Positions 48,912 to 58,100 of a stretch of DNA of 64,000 nt are shown here, in pieces. The notes beneath the pieces are model-generated. The model saw nothing but the letters and a program-made list of their open reading frames with translations. It did no database searches and was not told the origin of the DNA. Both the position numbers and the translations under genes were made by a program. Origin of the DNA: Chitinophaga pinensis (lineage in GTDB: Bacteria; Bacteroidota; Bacteroidia; Flavobacteriales_D; Crocinitomicaceae); NCBI GenBank assembly GCA_943324745.2, contig CALPMT020000005.1, forward strand, positions 51,578-115,577. Reading direction: 5' to 3'. How positions within the stretch are numbered: the first letter of the stretch is position 1; every line of letters begins with the position of its first letter.

Positions 48912-50141
48912 TTAAATTTTATCAGAAAGTGTTTTTTCGAATTCTTGTTCCAATATCAGAGGATACATTCTTAAAAATGTTTGACTTTCATTTTTCCAAT
49001 GTAGACCGCTTATTTCGGTATTTAGATAATGATTCACACCAACCATTTTGTGTTTCTTTTCGTTTAGTTGGTGAATTCTTTTCGTACGTGTTCTTGTTAT
49101 TTCTTCGTGTAAAAACACTTCTGATTCGGAAGTTTCAATCCCACCTTTTGCTTCTATTTTCTGAAATAATCTCCAGGCTTCATCTGCTAATATATTTGTG
49201 TAATTTTCTAGTACGAAGCTACCCTCCAACGGGTCAATCCATTGGTTTATTTCCGCTTCTTCTTTTAATATCAACGAAATGTTAATCGCCATTCGTTCTG
49301 TAAACGTGCTACTTCCAGTTTTAGCTAGTAAATCGTATGGTTGTATAATTAATTGATCTACAACTCCTACTACTGCTGATAGCCCTTCTGTAGTTTGACG
49401 AAGTAAGTTTGTGTAAGGGTCTTGTAAAGATTTGTTTACAAACCCTGTTTTAGCAGTGACATACGTTTTAATGTGTGTTTCACACGCTGTTTGTATGCTA
49501 TCCCAAAGTATATGAAATGCTCTAAACTTTGCAATTTCTACTAGGAAATTTGAACCAATACCAAACATAAAATGAATAGGTTCTGTTGGATTTTTAGTAA
49601 GTAACGCTTTTCCTTTTGCCAATGCGAATGCTAATTGTTGCTTTGCATTTCCACCTACATCATCAATTTGGAATGCGTTTACTAGGTTCGAAGCGGTGTT
49701 TATGTGTAAAAATAAAGGCAATTTATTCGAAAACCAAGAACGAATTAATTCTGATTGTTCTTGATTTATGGTTGTGAAATAGACGTAGATATATGCTGTT
49801 TCAATGCCATCAAGTAATTCTGAAAGTATTAAATCTTCTAGTTGTGTAACATCAAAATTTAATGCATTTGCACCAAGATTTAATTGTTTTAACGCCCATT
49901 GATTCGCTAGTTTGATATCTACTACTTGAATTTCTGCGCCAATTTTCCAATCGTTGGAATTTGGTTTATTAAAAGTGAGAATAGGAGTGGTAGGGGTATA
50001 GATATCCGTAAAACTTAATTCCTCTACTTCATTTTTGAAAGCGGTTGGATCAGCTGTGTTTTCCGAGTTTAATTCTTTGATTAATTGTGTTTTCCAATCA
50101 GTAAGATTCGGTTTTTCAAATGCTTCAAATAGTTTTTTCAT
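48912..50141 (-). CDS. methylmalonyl-CoA mutase, small subunit
   Basis: 409 aa from the ATG at 50141 ([10 protein letters not shown]); the frame is open back to 50258, but the extra 39 residues are unrelated. The barrel part is clear, with [48 protein letters not shown] and a [14 protein letters not shown] region matching MutB. It has no cobalamin-binding domain, as in the short Flavobacteriia form, so it is a structural partner of the large subunit. First gene of the mutase pair. Confidence 0.9.
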   Translation of the reverse strand: MKKLFEAFEKPNLTDWKTQLIKELNSENTADPTAFKNEVEELSFTDIYTPTTPILTFNKPNSNDWKIGAEIQVVDIKLANQWALKQLNLGANALNFDVTQLEDLILSELLDGIETAYIYVYFTTINQEQSELIRSWFSNKLPLFLHINTASNLVNAFQIDDVGGNAKQQLAFALAKGKALLTKNPTEPIHFMFGIGSNFLVEIAKFRAFHILWDSIQTACETHIKTYVTAKTGFVNKSLQDPYTNLLRQTTEGLSAVVGVVDQLIIQPYDLLAKTGSSTFTERMAINISLILKEEAEINQWIDPLEGSFVLENYTNILADEAWRLFQKIEAKGGIETSESEVFLHEEITRTRTKRIHQLNEKKHKMVGVNHYLNTEISGLHWKNESQTFLRMYPLILEQEFEKTLSDKI

Positions 50142-50277
50142 TTGTATGGATTGAAAATAAAAATATACTTTCAAAGGTAAGGATATATCTACTAAATAAA
50201 AAGGATCCGTAAAATGTGTATTCCTAAGATATAGTATATTTGTTCTGTTTAAAGTCAAATCTATAATAAATAACGGT

Positions 50278-50661
50278 ATGAAAACGATCTATTTTTTTTC
50301 TTTATGCTTGTTCCTTTTTGCATGCAATTCCAATCCAGAAATTGTAGAAACACCCAAAAAGATTCATGTCATTAATCAATCCACCACTAAAAATGGGATA
50401 ACTACAGCAAAATTTACGGTTTGGGGAAATTGTGGAATGTGTAAAGAAACCATAGAGAAATCTTTAAAAATTCCAGGGGTTAAAAAAGCAGATTGGCATA
50501 TAGAGCGTAAAATATTGACAGTTTCATTGGATACTGCGCTTGTTGACTTGCAAACTGTTCAACAAGCTATTGCTTCAGTAGGATATGATAATGTTAAATA
50601 TAACGGAGATTCAAAGGCCTATTCTAAATTACATGCGTGTTGTCAATACGAACGCAAATAA
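50278..50661 (+). CDS. lipoprotein with heavy-metal-associated (HMA) domain
   Basis: 127 aa. The lipobox is LFACN after a short hydrophobic stretch. The HMA fold (about 45-115) has the metal site WGNCGMCKETIEKSL with C-x2-C and the closing strand VQQAIASVGYDNVKY. A C-terminal HACC may add ligands. Probably binds copper or a similar ion in the periplasm. It stands alone, divergent from the mutase pair. Confidence 0.85.
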   Translation: MKTIYFFSLCLFLFACNSNPEIVETPKKIHVINQSTTKNGITTAKFTVWGNCGMCKETIEKSLKIPGVKKADWHIERKILTVSLDTALVDLQTVQQAIASVGYDNVKYNGDSKAYSKLHACCQYERK

Positions 50662-50747
50662 TAATTTAAGTATTTAAAAAGTGTAATAAATATTTAATAT
50701 TCAGACAGAATTAATTACGTATAAATACTTAAATTTGTACTGTTTTT

Positions 50748-50755
50748 TATTTTTG
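50748..50755 (+). promoter_or_regulatory. probable -7 element of the LuxR-type regulator
   Basis: TATTTTTG fits TAnnTTTG, 17 bp before the ATG at 50773. A second match, TAAATTTG, sits at 50730-50737. Neither has a clear -33 partner. Confidence 0.4.
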
Positions 50756-50772
50756 CAATTCAATTTTTAAGA

Positions 50773-51408
50773 ATGATTCATATTTTCCTAGTTGATGATC
50801 ATAAAATTCTGCGTAAAGGATTGAAAATTGTACTAGAATTAGAACGTAATTTTAAGGTGGTTGGAGAGGCGAACACCGTAAGAGAAGCAATTGATAGCAT
50901 TTCTTCTGAACAAAAAATTGATGTAGTTGTTACAGGTATAAACTTACCACATGAATCAGGTTTAGAGCTGATTAAATACCTAAGTACAACAATTCCCAGT
51001 GTGAAAAGTATTGTGTTTTCTATGAATTTAGAATGTTCCTATGCGTTAAAGGCTATGGAAATAGGAGCGAGTGGATATGTGACTAAAAATTGTGAGGATT
51101 TTGAATTAGTAAATGCCATTATGGAAGTACAAAATGGAAATACTTTTGTGTCTCAGATAATGATTGAGGAAATTAAAAAAAATAAACTTTGTAAATCTGA
51201 GGATGAGATTCAAATATCACCAAGAGAATTAGAGGTGTTGAATCATATTGTAGAAGGTTGGAGTAATAAAATGATTGGGGATATGATGTATGTGAGTGAG
51301 AGCACTGTGAATACACATCGTTACCATATTATGAAAAAATTAAATGCTAAGAATACAGCTGATCTAGTACGTATTGCTTTCTCAAAAAAATTGGTTACTT
51401 CGAATTAA
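50773..51408 (+). CDS. NarL/FixJ-type response regulator with missing phospho-acceptor Asp
   Basis: 211 aa: receiver domain (1-120) and LuxR-type HTH (about 145-205, SPRELEVLNHIVEGWSNKMIG and VSESTVNTHRYHIMKKL). The acidic pair (Asp8, Asp9), the Ser of SIVFSMN and the Lys of YVTKN are present, but the phospho-acceptor position is Gly55 (codon GGT at 50935) in VVVTGINLP, where the usual sequence is VVxxDINxP. One A-to-G change from GAT explains it. The regulator probably works without phosphorylation. No histidine kinase is nearby. Its end overlaps the convergent FISUMP gene by 14 bp. Confidence 0.9.
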   Translation: MIHIFLVDDHKILRKGLKIVLELERNFKVVGEANTVREAIDSISSEQKIDVVVTGINLPHESGLELIKYLSTTIPSVKSIVFSMNLECSYALKAMEIGASGYVTKNCEDFELVNAIMEVQNGNTFVSQIMIEEIKKNKLCKSEDEIQISPRELEVLNHIVEGWSNKMIGDMMYVSESTVNTHRYHIMKKLNAKNTADLVRIAFSKKLVTSN

Positions 51409-52072
51409 TCCGCATACAACGAACACTTAATCCACCATTTACTTCAAAGTTGTAGTGATTCACATTTGTTTTAGAAAAATACCACATCCAAGCAAAACCC
51501 TTGTAATCTAATGTGCTAGACCAATAATAGGCAAATGATTGTTGGAATATATAATTTCCATTTAGCATTCTGCTTCCAGCAAATTCTACTTCTTTTAAAA
51601 ATGGAATTTCGATTAAATTCGATTTTTTTTTGTAAATGAAGTTAGAATTGTCTGTTTCAGAAACTTTTAGACTATTTGTTTCGTTGTAAATTTTGTCAAT
51701 TGCTATTTTCCATTCTGCATCTGAAGGCACCTTCCAACCAGTTGGACAAATACCACGATTGTCGATTACGGTAGCCCATGTATATAAGTACCCTTGACCT
51801 TTGATCTTTTTTTTATCTCCTGCAGGTGCCCATCGATAAATCATGTTCGAGTCGTTAGATAATGAAGACTTGCTATTTGGGGTAGTAGGGATAGAATCGC
51901 CATTTGAAAAACGAGTTGTTTTAAGGTTGGAGGTCATCCATTCTGTACTATCGATTAGAATTACTAGGTAACTATTTCCATCAATATCTTGGATGCTATT
52001 TTGGGCAAAAAAGTTAGGAGAGAAAATTATTAGCAGTAATAATAAGTTAAATTTTATGTGTATGAATTTCAT
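51395..52072 (-). CDS. exported FISUMP-domain protein (Fibrobacter major paralogous domain)
   Basis: 225 aa with signal peptide (cut near FFAQ). The FISUMP pattern is clear: DIDGNSYLVILIDSTEWMTSNLKTTRFSNGDSIP, then GICPTGWKVPSDAEWK, then AYYWSST and the closing SVRCMRI. Such domains are frequent, often in surface proteins of Bacteroidota and Fibrobacteres. Function is unknown. It follows the MORN-like gene by 5 bp and is probably co-transcribed with it. Confidence 0.82.
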   Translation of the reverse strand: MKFIHIKFNLLLLLIIFSPNFFAQNSIQDIDGNSYLVILIDSTEWMTSNLKTTRFSNGDSIPTTPNSKSSLSNDSNMIYRWAPAGDKKKIKGQGYLYTWATVIDNRGICPTGWKVPSDAEWKIAIDKIYNETNSLKVSETDNSNFIYKKKSNLIEIPFLKEVEFAGSRMLNGNYIFQQSFAYYWSSTLDYKGFAWMWYFSKTNVNHYNFEVNGGLSVRCMRINSK

Positions 52073-52077
52073 TGTAA

Positions 52078-52938
52078 TTAATTGATTTTACCATCCGAAA
52101 AATAGAAACCATCTCTGTAAATACTGATTGATTTTAAAATGCCGTTTGTGTCATAATTATATACTTTTCCATTGTAAATGGTACCAGATTTGAAGTTTCC
52201 AACTTGAAATAATTCATCTTGTTTGTTGTAAACTACATTATACCCATTTGGATCAAATGGCCCATCTTTTAAGATTGGCCCAGCAACACGAATTGCATTA
52301 AATCCGTTTGTAATCATCGGCATATTAGAATTGAATGCTACATCATTATAGAAGATTGGTTGAATTTTGCCTTGTTTTTTTACATGTATTTGACTACTAA
52401 CTACACCAGATGATGTGAACCATGTAACATTTCCGCGAACTTTGTCTTCTTTCATTTCATAAGCTAGAGCAAGCTCTCCAGAACTATAATAGTGTTTTGT
52501 GATTCCAATTTGTTTTCCGTGTTTATCATAGATCGCTATACTTGAAATTTTTCCGTTTGGAAAATAATTAATTAAGGTATCAGTGTAATGTTTATTGGAA
52601 AAAACACCTTTTTCTTTGATAACACCATTTATGTAAAATTTTTCATAAGATCCATTAGGTTCATTAGCTATGTAATTTCCTTTCAATTTTGGTGTTTTAC
52701 CATCTGGATAATACTTTGTCCAAAGAGACTCTTTTTTACCTTTTACTAATATACCTTCTTCAAATTTAGTTGTTGGGTTGAAATTACTATTCGGTACATC
52801 TTTTCCGAAGTAAGTCATGAATATAGTGTCTGTTTTTGTTTTTGGTCGGTTGGATTGTGAAAGGCCGATTAAATCGAAACAAATCATTAATATAAATACT
52901 GGGTATGTGAGTATGAATTTGTTTTTTCTATGTTTCAT
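52078..52938 (-). CDS. exported MORN-repeat/YwqK-like protein
   Basis: 286 aa with signal peptide (hydrophobic 8-26). Several YwqK/MORN-2 repeats of about 23 residues are visible (YPDGKTPKLKGNYIANEPNG, YINGVIKEKGVFSNKHYTD, YFPNGKISSIAIYDKHGKQIG, YYSSGELALAYE). The automatic label 'antitoxin YwqK' for this fold has no support here. First gene of a pair with the FISUMP gene. Confidence 0.8.
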   Translation of the reverse strand: MKHRKNKFILTYPVFILMICFDLIGLSQSNRPKTKTDTIFMTYFGKDVPNSNFNPTTKFEEGILVKGKKESLWTKYYPDGKTPKLKGNYIANEPNGSYEKFYINGVIKEKGVFSNKHYTDTLINYFPNGKISSIAIYDKHGKQIGITKHYYSSGELALAYEMKEDKVRGNVTWFTSSGVVSSQIHVKKQGKIQPIFYNDVAFNSNMPMITNGFNAIRVAGPILKDGPFDPNGYNVVYNKQDELFQVGNFKSGTIYNGKVYNYDTNGILKSISIYRDGFYFSDGKIN

Positions 52939-53227
52939 TGAGTATAGCTTTATACTTTTTATAGCTCAAAGTTATGTTAAACTGTCGCTAGTTTTTTATG
53001 ATCTATATCATAAATTTGTTTTTTCATAGTTTTCTATGAGTACCCTGTGATCACTTAACTTTTTGTTAATTTTTACTTCATATTACTACCCTTTTTTATG
53101 TTAATAAGAGGTGAATTTTAGTTTATAAATACTTGTTCTGAAACACGATAATACTAAATTTATTTTTTGGTTAATAAAAGATATAGAATAGTTGAAAGAA
53201 AATTTTATTCTCAAACCTTATTCCTCG
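52939..53227. other. divergent intergenic region before gcvP
   Basis: AT-rich with no gene. It should hold the promoter of the MORN/FISUMP pair (minus) and the upstream region of gcvP. A small hairpin CATAG-TTTT-CTATG lies near 53025-53038. No glycine riboswitch-like arrangement is recognised. Confidence 0.5.
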
Positions 53228-53235
53228 TATATTTG
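53228..53235 (+). promoter_or_regulatory. -7 element of gcvP
   Basis: TATATTTG is a perfect TAnnTTTG, 23 bp before the gcvP ATG; a TTTT at 53203-53206 is at the right distance for a weak -33 element. Confidence 0.6.
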
Positions 53236-53258
53236 CACCATATTTAAAGCTGTATATA

Positions 53259-56132
53259 ATGAGTGCATTTTCTGAAAGACACATAGGGTCAAATGAAGCT
53301 GAAAAGCAAGCTATGTTGGCGAAAATTGGAGTTTCTTCCATCGCTGAATTAATCGACAAAACAATTCCTGCTCCAATTCGTTTGGGTCGTGAATTGAATA
53401 TCTCGGATGCTTTGACAGAACAAGAATATCTAACACATATTCATGCGTTAGCTTCAAAAAATAAGGTGTTTAAATCCTATATTGGTCTAGGGTATAACGA
53501 TACAATCACACCTTCTGTGATTTTAAGAAATGTATTGGAAAATCCAGGGTGGTATACGGCATATACGCCTTATCAAGCGGAAATTTCACAAGGACGTTTA
53601 GAGGCTTTGTTGAACTTCCAAACAATGATTTTGGATTTGACAGGAATGGAAATTGCAAATGCATCTTTGTTGGATGAGGCAACTTCAGCTGCAGAAGCAA
53701 TGATTATGTTCTTCAATTCTCGTTCTAGAAATGATATTAAAGCAGGAAAAAATAAATTTTTCGTATCCGAATTTGCTTTCCCACAAACCATTGATGTCAT
53801 CAAAGGTCGTGCAGCAAACTTAGGAATTGAATTGGTAATCGCTGATCCAGAGACATTAACTTTTGACAGTACTTTCTTTGGAGCATTAACACAATACCCA
53901 GATGCATTAGGTCGTATTCAAGATGTTGCAGGATTTATTACAAAAGCACATGCATTAGAGATTAAAGTAGCAGTTGCTGCGGATATTATGTCTCTAGTGT
54001 TGTTGAAATCTCCTGGTTCTTTAGGAGCGGATGTTGTGTTAGGTTCTTCTCAACGTTTTGGGGTACCAATGGGATACGGTGGACCACACGCTGCATTCTT
54101 CGCATGTAAAGATGAATTCAAACGTACAATTCCTGGTCGTATCATCGGTGTTTCGAAAGATGCAGATGATAACCTAGCGTTACGTATGGCATTACAAACA
54201 CGTGAGCAACATATCAAACGCGATAAAGCGACTTCCAACATTTGTACTGCACAAGCATTATTAGCGGTAATGGCGAGTATGTATGCGGTATACCACGGAC
54301 CAGCACGTTTAAAAGCGATTGCTACCGATATTCATACAAAAGCAAGTAGTGTTGCTACCGAATTGAAAAAATTAGGATATACGGTAAAATCAGATAACTA
54401 TTTTGATACATTGTGGGTAGAATTACCTGCTACTGTTTCTGTTGCAACCTTGAAATACCAAACAGAGGCAAACGAAATTAATTTACGTTATGTAAATGAT
54501 TCACAAGTGACTATCAGTTTTGGTGAATCTATTACGAATGCGGATTTAAATACTTTAGTAAATGTATTTGCGCAAGTTGCTGTTAAACCAGTAGTAACGG
54601 TGGAGAAATCTTCAACGATCTCAATAGCTGCAAATGATCTACGTACAGAAGCTATTTTGACGCACCCAACGTTCAATACACATCATTCTGAGTCTCAAAT
54701 GATGCGTTACTTGAAACGTTTGGAGAATAAAGATTTATCGTTAGTTCACAGTATGATAGCTTTAGGTTCTTGTACCATGAAATTAAATGCTGCGACTGAA
54801 TTAATGCCAATCACAAACCCATCGTTTGCAAACATGCACCCATTCTGTCCAGTTGAACAAGCGGAAGGATACCACGAAATGTTACGCCAGTTAGAAATTG
54901 ATCTTTCTGAATGTACTGGTTTTGCTGGAACTTCCTTACAGCCAAATTCTGGTGCACAAGGAGAATACGCAGGTTTAATGGTAATGAAAGCATACCACGA
55001 ATCTCGCGGTGATTTTCACCGTAAACACATGATTATTCCTTCTTCTGCGCACGGAACGAACCCTGCATCTGCTGTGATGGCTGGATTTGAAGTGGTAGTT
55101 ACCGGTTGTGATGAAAACGGAAACATCGACATCGAAGCTTTACGTGAAAAAGCGATTGAGTTAAAAGACACTTTAGGTGGTTTAATGGTGACATACCCAT
55201 CGACACATGGTGTATTTGAAGAAGGTATTATTGAAATTACTTCTATCATCCATGAAAATGGTGGTCAAGTATATATGGATGGTGCAAACATGAATGCGCA
55301 AGTTGGATTAACAAATCCTGGAAATATTGGTGCAGACGTTTGTCACTTGAATTTACATAAAACATTTGCAATTCCACATGGTGGCGGTGGACCAGGTATG
55401 GGACCAATTGGTGTGGCAGCACACTTAGTTCCATTCTTACCTGGAAGTCCATTGATGAAAGCTGGTGGTGAACATGCAATACACGCGGTTTCAGCTGCTC
55501 CTTACGGAAGTGCATTGATTTTATTGATTTCGTATGGTTACATCAAAATGTTAGGTGCAAAAGGATTGAGAGAATCTACGGAAAATGCGATTTTAAATGC
55601 AAATTACATCGCTACTCAATTGAAAGCACATTACCCAATTTTGTATACAGGTAAAAACGATACGGTAGCACACGAGTTAATTTTAGATTGTCGTGAGTTT
55701 AAAAAGAATGCAGATGTTGAAGTAGCAGATATGGCAAAACGTTTAATCGATTTTGGATTCCATGCTCCAACCGTTTCTTTCCCAGTTGCTGGTACATTAA
55801 TGATTGAACCAACAGAGAGTGAAGATAAAGCAGAATTAGACCGTTTCATCGAAGCAATGATCAAGATTCGTCAAGAGATTGCAGAAATCGAAAATGGCCA
55901 TGCGGATAGAGTAAACAACTTATTGAAAAATGCACCGCATACCGCAGATTGCATCATCAATAAAAACTGGGAATATCCATACACACCTGCTGAAGCAGTA
56001 TATCCAGTAGCTTACTTGAAAGAGTTTAAATATTGGGTTCCTGTGCGTCGTGTTGACAATGCATTTGGTGATAGAAACTTAGTGTGTTCTTGTCCAAGTG
56101 TGGAGAGTTATGCGAACGTAGTGGAAGCTTAG
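53259..56132 (+). CDS. gcvP: glycine dehydrogenase (aminomethyl-transferring), P protein
   Basis: PLP enzyme of the glycine cleavage system; it decarboxylates glycine and passes the aminomethyl group to H protein. The single-chain 957-aa form starts [18 protein letters not shown]. The N-terminal half has [20 protein letters not shown] and [17 protein letters not shown]. The second half has [24 protein letters not shown], and the PLP Lys701 in [17 protein letters not shown]. No split into GcvPA/GcvPB. GcvT and GcvH are not in the window. A terminator follows the REP-like cluster. Confidence 0.97.
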   Translation: MSAFSERHIGSNEAEKQAMLAKIGVSSIAELIDKTIPAPIRLGRELNISDALTEQEYLTHIHALASKNKVFKSYIGLGYNDTITPSVILRNVLENPGWYTAYTPYQAEISQGRLEALLNFQTMILDLTGMEIANASLLDEATSAAEAMIMFFNSRSRNDIKAGKNKFFVSEFAFPQTIDVIKGRAANLGIELVIADPETLTFDSTFFGALTQYPDALGRIQDVAGFITKAHALEIKVAVAADIMSLVLLKSPGSLGADVVLGSSQRFGVPMGYGGPHAAFFACKDEFKRTIPGRIIGVSKDADDNLALRMALQTREQHIKRDKATSNICTAQALLAVMASMYAVYHGPARLKAIATDIHTKASSVATELKKLGYTVKSDNYFDTLWVELPATVSVATLKYQTEANEINLRYVNDSQVTISFGESITNADLNTLVNVFAQVAVKPVVTVEKSSTISIAANDLRTEAILTHPTFNTHHSESQMMRYLKRLENKDLSLVHSMIALGSCTMKLNAATELMPITNPSFANMHPFCPVEQAEGYHEMLRQLEIDLSECTGFAGTSLQPNSGAQGEYAGLMVMKAYHESRGDFHRKHMIIPSSAHGTNPASAVMAGFEVVVTGCDENGNIDIEALREKAIELKDTLGGLMVTYPSTHGVFEEGIIEITSIIHENGGQVYMDGANMNAQVGLTNPGNIGADVCHLNLHKTFAIPHGGGGPGMGPIGVAAHLVPFLPGSPLMKAGGEHAIHAVSAAPYGSALILLISYGYIKMLGAKGLRESTENAILNANYIATQLKAHYPILYTGKNDTVAHELILDCREFKKNADVEVADMAKRLIDFGFHAPTVSFPVAGTLMIEPTESEDKAELDRFIEAMIKIRQEIAEIENGHADRVNNLLKNAPHTADCIINKNWEYPYTPAEAVYPVAYLKEFKYWVPVRRVDNAFGDRNLVCSCPSVESYANVVEA

Positions 56133-56140
56133 GCTTCGAA

Positions 56141-56237
56141 AGGCTTCGACTCCGCTCAGCCTGACTTAAGTGATTGTCAGATTTAGCGGAAATGTCAGAT
56201 TGATTGGAAATGTCATGTCAGATTTAGCGGAGTTGAA
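56141..56237. repeat. REP-like palindromic repeat cluster after gcvP
   Basis: The sequence GCTTCGACTCCGCTCAGCC (56143-56161) carries the CTTCGA-n-GCTCAG core of dispersed Flavobacteriales palindromes. TTCGACTCCGCT (56145-56156) recurs inverted as AGCGGAGTTGAA (56226-56237) with one change. TGTCAGATTTAGCGGA occurs twice exactly (56175-56190, 56216-56231), and a third, diverged TGTCAGATT starts at 56193. It begins only nine bases after the gcvP stop. No transposase gene is adjacent. Confidence 0.75.
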
Positions 56238-56261
56238 ATCGACATGAATTTTTAAAAAATT

Positions 56262-56292
56262 AAAAGGGAGAATGTGATGTTCTCCCTTTTTT
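56262..56292 (+). terminator. Rho-independent terminator after gcvP
   Basis: Perfect 11-bp stem AAAAGGGAGAA/TTCTCCCTTTT around TGTGATG, followed by a T-run. It is also the left end of the repeat that flanks the AAA ATPase gene. Confidence 0.88.
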
Positions 56293-56365
56293 GTGTCTTT
56301 TTCGGAATCAAATCCGAAAAAGTAGGTTCTTTTTTGGATTACATTCCGAAAAAGTTGTATTTTTG
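56266..56365 (+). repeat. left flanking repeat of the AAA ATPase gene (terminator, palindromes, promoter)
   Basis: Contains GGGAGAATGTGATGTTCTCC, then CTTTTTCGGA/TCCGAAAAAG (56297-56306, 56313-56322), a second related palindrome with TTTTTTGGATT and ATTCCGAAAAAG, and finally GTTGTATTTTTG. The same blocks, minus about 33 internal bases, recur at 57525-57587 after the ATPase gene. The last block holds the promoter. Confidence 0.75.
56333..56365 (+). promoter_or_regulatory. promoter of the AAA ATPase gene
   Basis: TTTG (56333-56336) and TATTTTTG (56358-56365) are 21 nt apart and the ATG follows 17 bp later. The right arm of the second palindrome lies between the two boxes, so a protein binding it could repress the gene. 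Confidence 0.65.
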
Positions 56366-56382
56366 AATAAACTCATTTCGAT

Positions 56383-57513
56383 ATGATTACTCGATATATT
56401 CAAAAAAGCATTGAAGATAAGTTGTTTAAAGGGAAAGTGATTACACTACTAGGTGCAAGACAAACTGGAAAGACAACTTTATTGAGATTGATTTCAAAAA
56501 ATCATTCTAAAATGATATGGTTGAACGCAGATGAATATGATATCCAAGAAAAATTTAAAAATCCAACTTCTACTGGTTTAAAAGCCTTGATTGGAAATGC
56601 AGAATTGGTGGTTATCGATGAAGCTCAAAAGATATTAGGTATCGGTTTAGCCTTAAAATTATTGGTGGATAATTATCCATTCATTCAAATTGTAGCTACT
56701 GGTTCTTCTGCATTTGAGTTATCCAATAAATTAAACGAACCTTTAACTGGTAGAAAATTCGAATTTCAATTATATCCTATTGCAACAAGTGAATTAAATG
56801 CACATCATTCAGAATTAATAGAAAGCCGAATGTTAAATCATCGTTTAATTTTCGGATTTTATCCTGACGTAATAAATAATGAAGGTGATGAAATTGATAT
56901 CTTAAAATTATTAGCGGATAGTTACTTGTTCAGAGATATACTGATGTTAGATAATATCAAAAAGCCAGAGAAGTTAATCAAGTTAATAAAAGCTTTGGCA
57001 TTTCAAGTTGGAAACGAAGTTTCGTATAATGAAATTGGAAATTTAATAGGTTTAGACAGCAAAACAGTTGAATCTTATATTCAAATTCTAGAAAAATCAT
57101 TTGTTATTTATAAATTATCTTCATTTAGTAGAAATCACCGCAATGAATTAAAAAACGGTAAGAAAATTTATTTCTATGATAATGGTATTCGAAATGCACT
57201 GATATCCAATTTTCAATTGTTGGAAGGTAGGCAAGATGTAGGAGCACTTTGGGAAAATTATTTAATTGCAGAAAGGCTCAAACAAAACAACTATTTAAAT
57301 AGATATGCGAATAGTTATTTTTGGAGAACAAAAGATGGTTTAGAAATTGATTATATCGAGGAGGTAAACGGAGTTCTAAAAGCGTATGAATTTAAATGGA
57401 ATGTCAATAAAAAACACAGAATTACATCTGTCTTTTCTAGAACGTATGGAATAGATGAGGTACATGTAATAACTCCTGAAAATTATATGGAATTTGTTAC
57501 TGCTACGATTTAA
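56383..57513 (+). CDS. AAA_14/DUF4143 ATP-binding protein
   Basis: 376 aa. Walker A GARQTGKTT (24-32), Walker B LVVIDEAQ (about 75-82), sensor ATGSSAFEL (about 107-115). The C-terminal DUF4143 part ends with a nuclease-like strand pattern EIDYIE...KAYEFKW (about 325-348) reminiscent of PD-(D/E)xK folds. The family is widespread, multicopy and of unknown role; a defence or mobile function is often supposed but unproven. The gene lies exactly between two copies of a terminator-palindrome repeat and has its own promoter, as a cassette would. Confidence 0.88.
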   Translation: MITRYIQKSIEDKLFKGKVITLLGARQTGKTTLLRLISKNHSKMIWLNADEYDIQEKFKNPTSTGLKALIGNAELVVIDEAQKILGIGLALKLLVDNYPFIQIVATGSSAFELSNKLNEPLTGRKFEFQLYPIATSELNAHHSELIESRMLNHRLIFGFYPDVINNEGDEIDILKLLADSYLFRDILMLDNIKKPEKLIKLIKALAFQVGNEVSYNEIGNLIGLDSKTVESYIQILEKSFVIYKLSSFSRNHRNELKNGKKIYFYDNGIRNALISNFQLLEGRQDVGALWENYLIAERLKQNNYLNRYANSYFWRTKDGLEIDYIEEVNGVLKAYEFKWNVNKKHRITSVFSRTYGIDEVHVITPENYMEFVTATI

Positions 57514-57524
57514 TTAGTTCGTAT

Positions 57525-57587
57525 GAGAGAATGTGATGATCTCCCTTTTTTAGGTCTTTTTCGGAATATATTCCGAAAAAAGTTGTA
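57525..57587 (+). repeat. right flanking repeat of the AAA ATPase gene
   Basis: GAGAGAATGTGATGATCTCC, then TTTTTTAGGTC, then a perfect 24-nt palindrome of TTTTTCGGAATA (57557-57568) and its complement (57569-57580), then AGTTGTATTT. It copies the left repeat but lacks about 33 internal bases and the final TTTG of the promoter. It lies between the convergent ATPase and XRE genes and can serve as their common terminator. Confidence 0.75.
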
Positions 57588-57588
57588 T

Positions 57589-57939
57589 TTATCTATTTCC
57601 CTCCAATTTCTTTAGGCGTTCTATCTCGGCTTCCAAGAGTTGGATGTATTTGTCTTTGTAGGTATCTGTATAATTATTTGTTTGTGATTGTATGTCGACA
57701 TTTGCAACACCATAATCTTTGACATTAAAAATTTTAGATGCATCAAAATTGAATATCTGAGAAATATCAACCTCTAATATTTCAGCTATTTTATAAAGCT
57801 TATTAATTGTAAGTTCAACATCTCCTCTTTCGAGTTTACTGTATCCAGATAAACTCATTTCTAATTTATCCGCCATGTTTTCTCGGGTGTAGTTTTTTAA
57901 TTCCCGAAATCTTTTAATGTTTTCAGTTATTTCTTTCAT
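57589..57939 (-). CDS. XRE-family transcriptional regulator
   Basis: 116 aa. HTH_3 domain in residues 5-62 (FRELKNYTRENMADKLEMSLSGYSKLERGDVELTINKLYKIAEIL), then a linker and a charged coiled-coil tail (KDKYIQLLEAEIERLKKLEG) for dimerisation. Convergent with the ATPase gene and divergent from the unknown helical gene at 58101. It may control itself or the neighbour across the 161-bp gap. The gap contains CTTATTAAG, a small palindrome, at about 57962-57970. Confidence 0.88.
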   Translation of the reverse strand: MKEITENIKRFRELKNYTRENMADKLEMSLSGYSKLERGDVELTINKLYKIAEILEVDISQIFNFDASKIFNVKDYGVANVDIQSQTNNYTDTYKDKYIQLLEAEIERLKKLEGNR

Positions 57940-58100
57940 ACCTCAAATATATAAAAATAATCTTATTAAGGATAAAAGAGTATTTTTTAGGTGGTTGTTT
58001 TTAGTTAATCCATGTTATATTCACAAGATAGACAAATACGTTGATTAGCGGAAACCGAAAAGCTGATAGAGTAGGAAGGTAAAATTAAAAAATTAAAAAT

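Noticed and set aside
48827..49285. 152-codon plus-strand frame over the mutase small subunit start and middle
   Set aside because: Antisense to two well-supported mutase genes, and Phe/Leu/Ser-rich as expected from reverse-complemented AT-rich codons.
50142..50277. Cobalamin riboswitch before the methylmalonyl-CoA mutase genes
   Set aside because: The divergent gap is only about 136 bp and shows no B12-box-like sequence.
52078..52938. YwqK-like gene as a toxin-antitoxin system
   Set aside because: The protein is exported and has no partner toxin; the 'antitoxin' label is a historical annotation for MORN-like repeats.
52939..53258. Glycine riboswitch before gcvP
   Set aside because: No tandem aptamer-like arrangement or conserved core was recognised; only a plain promoter element is seen.
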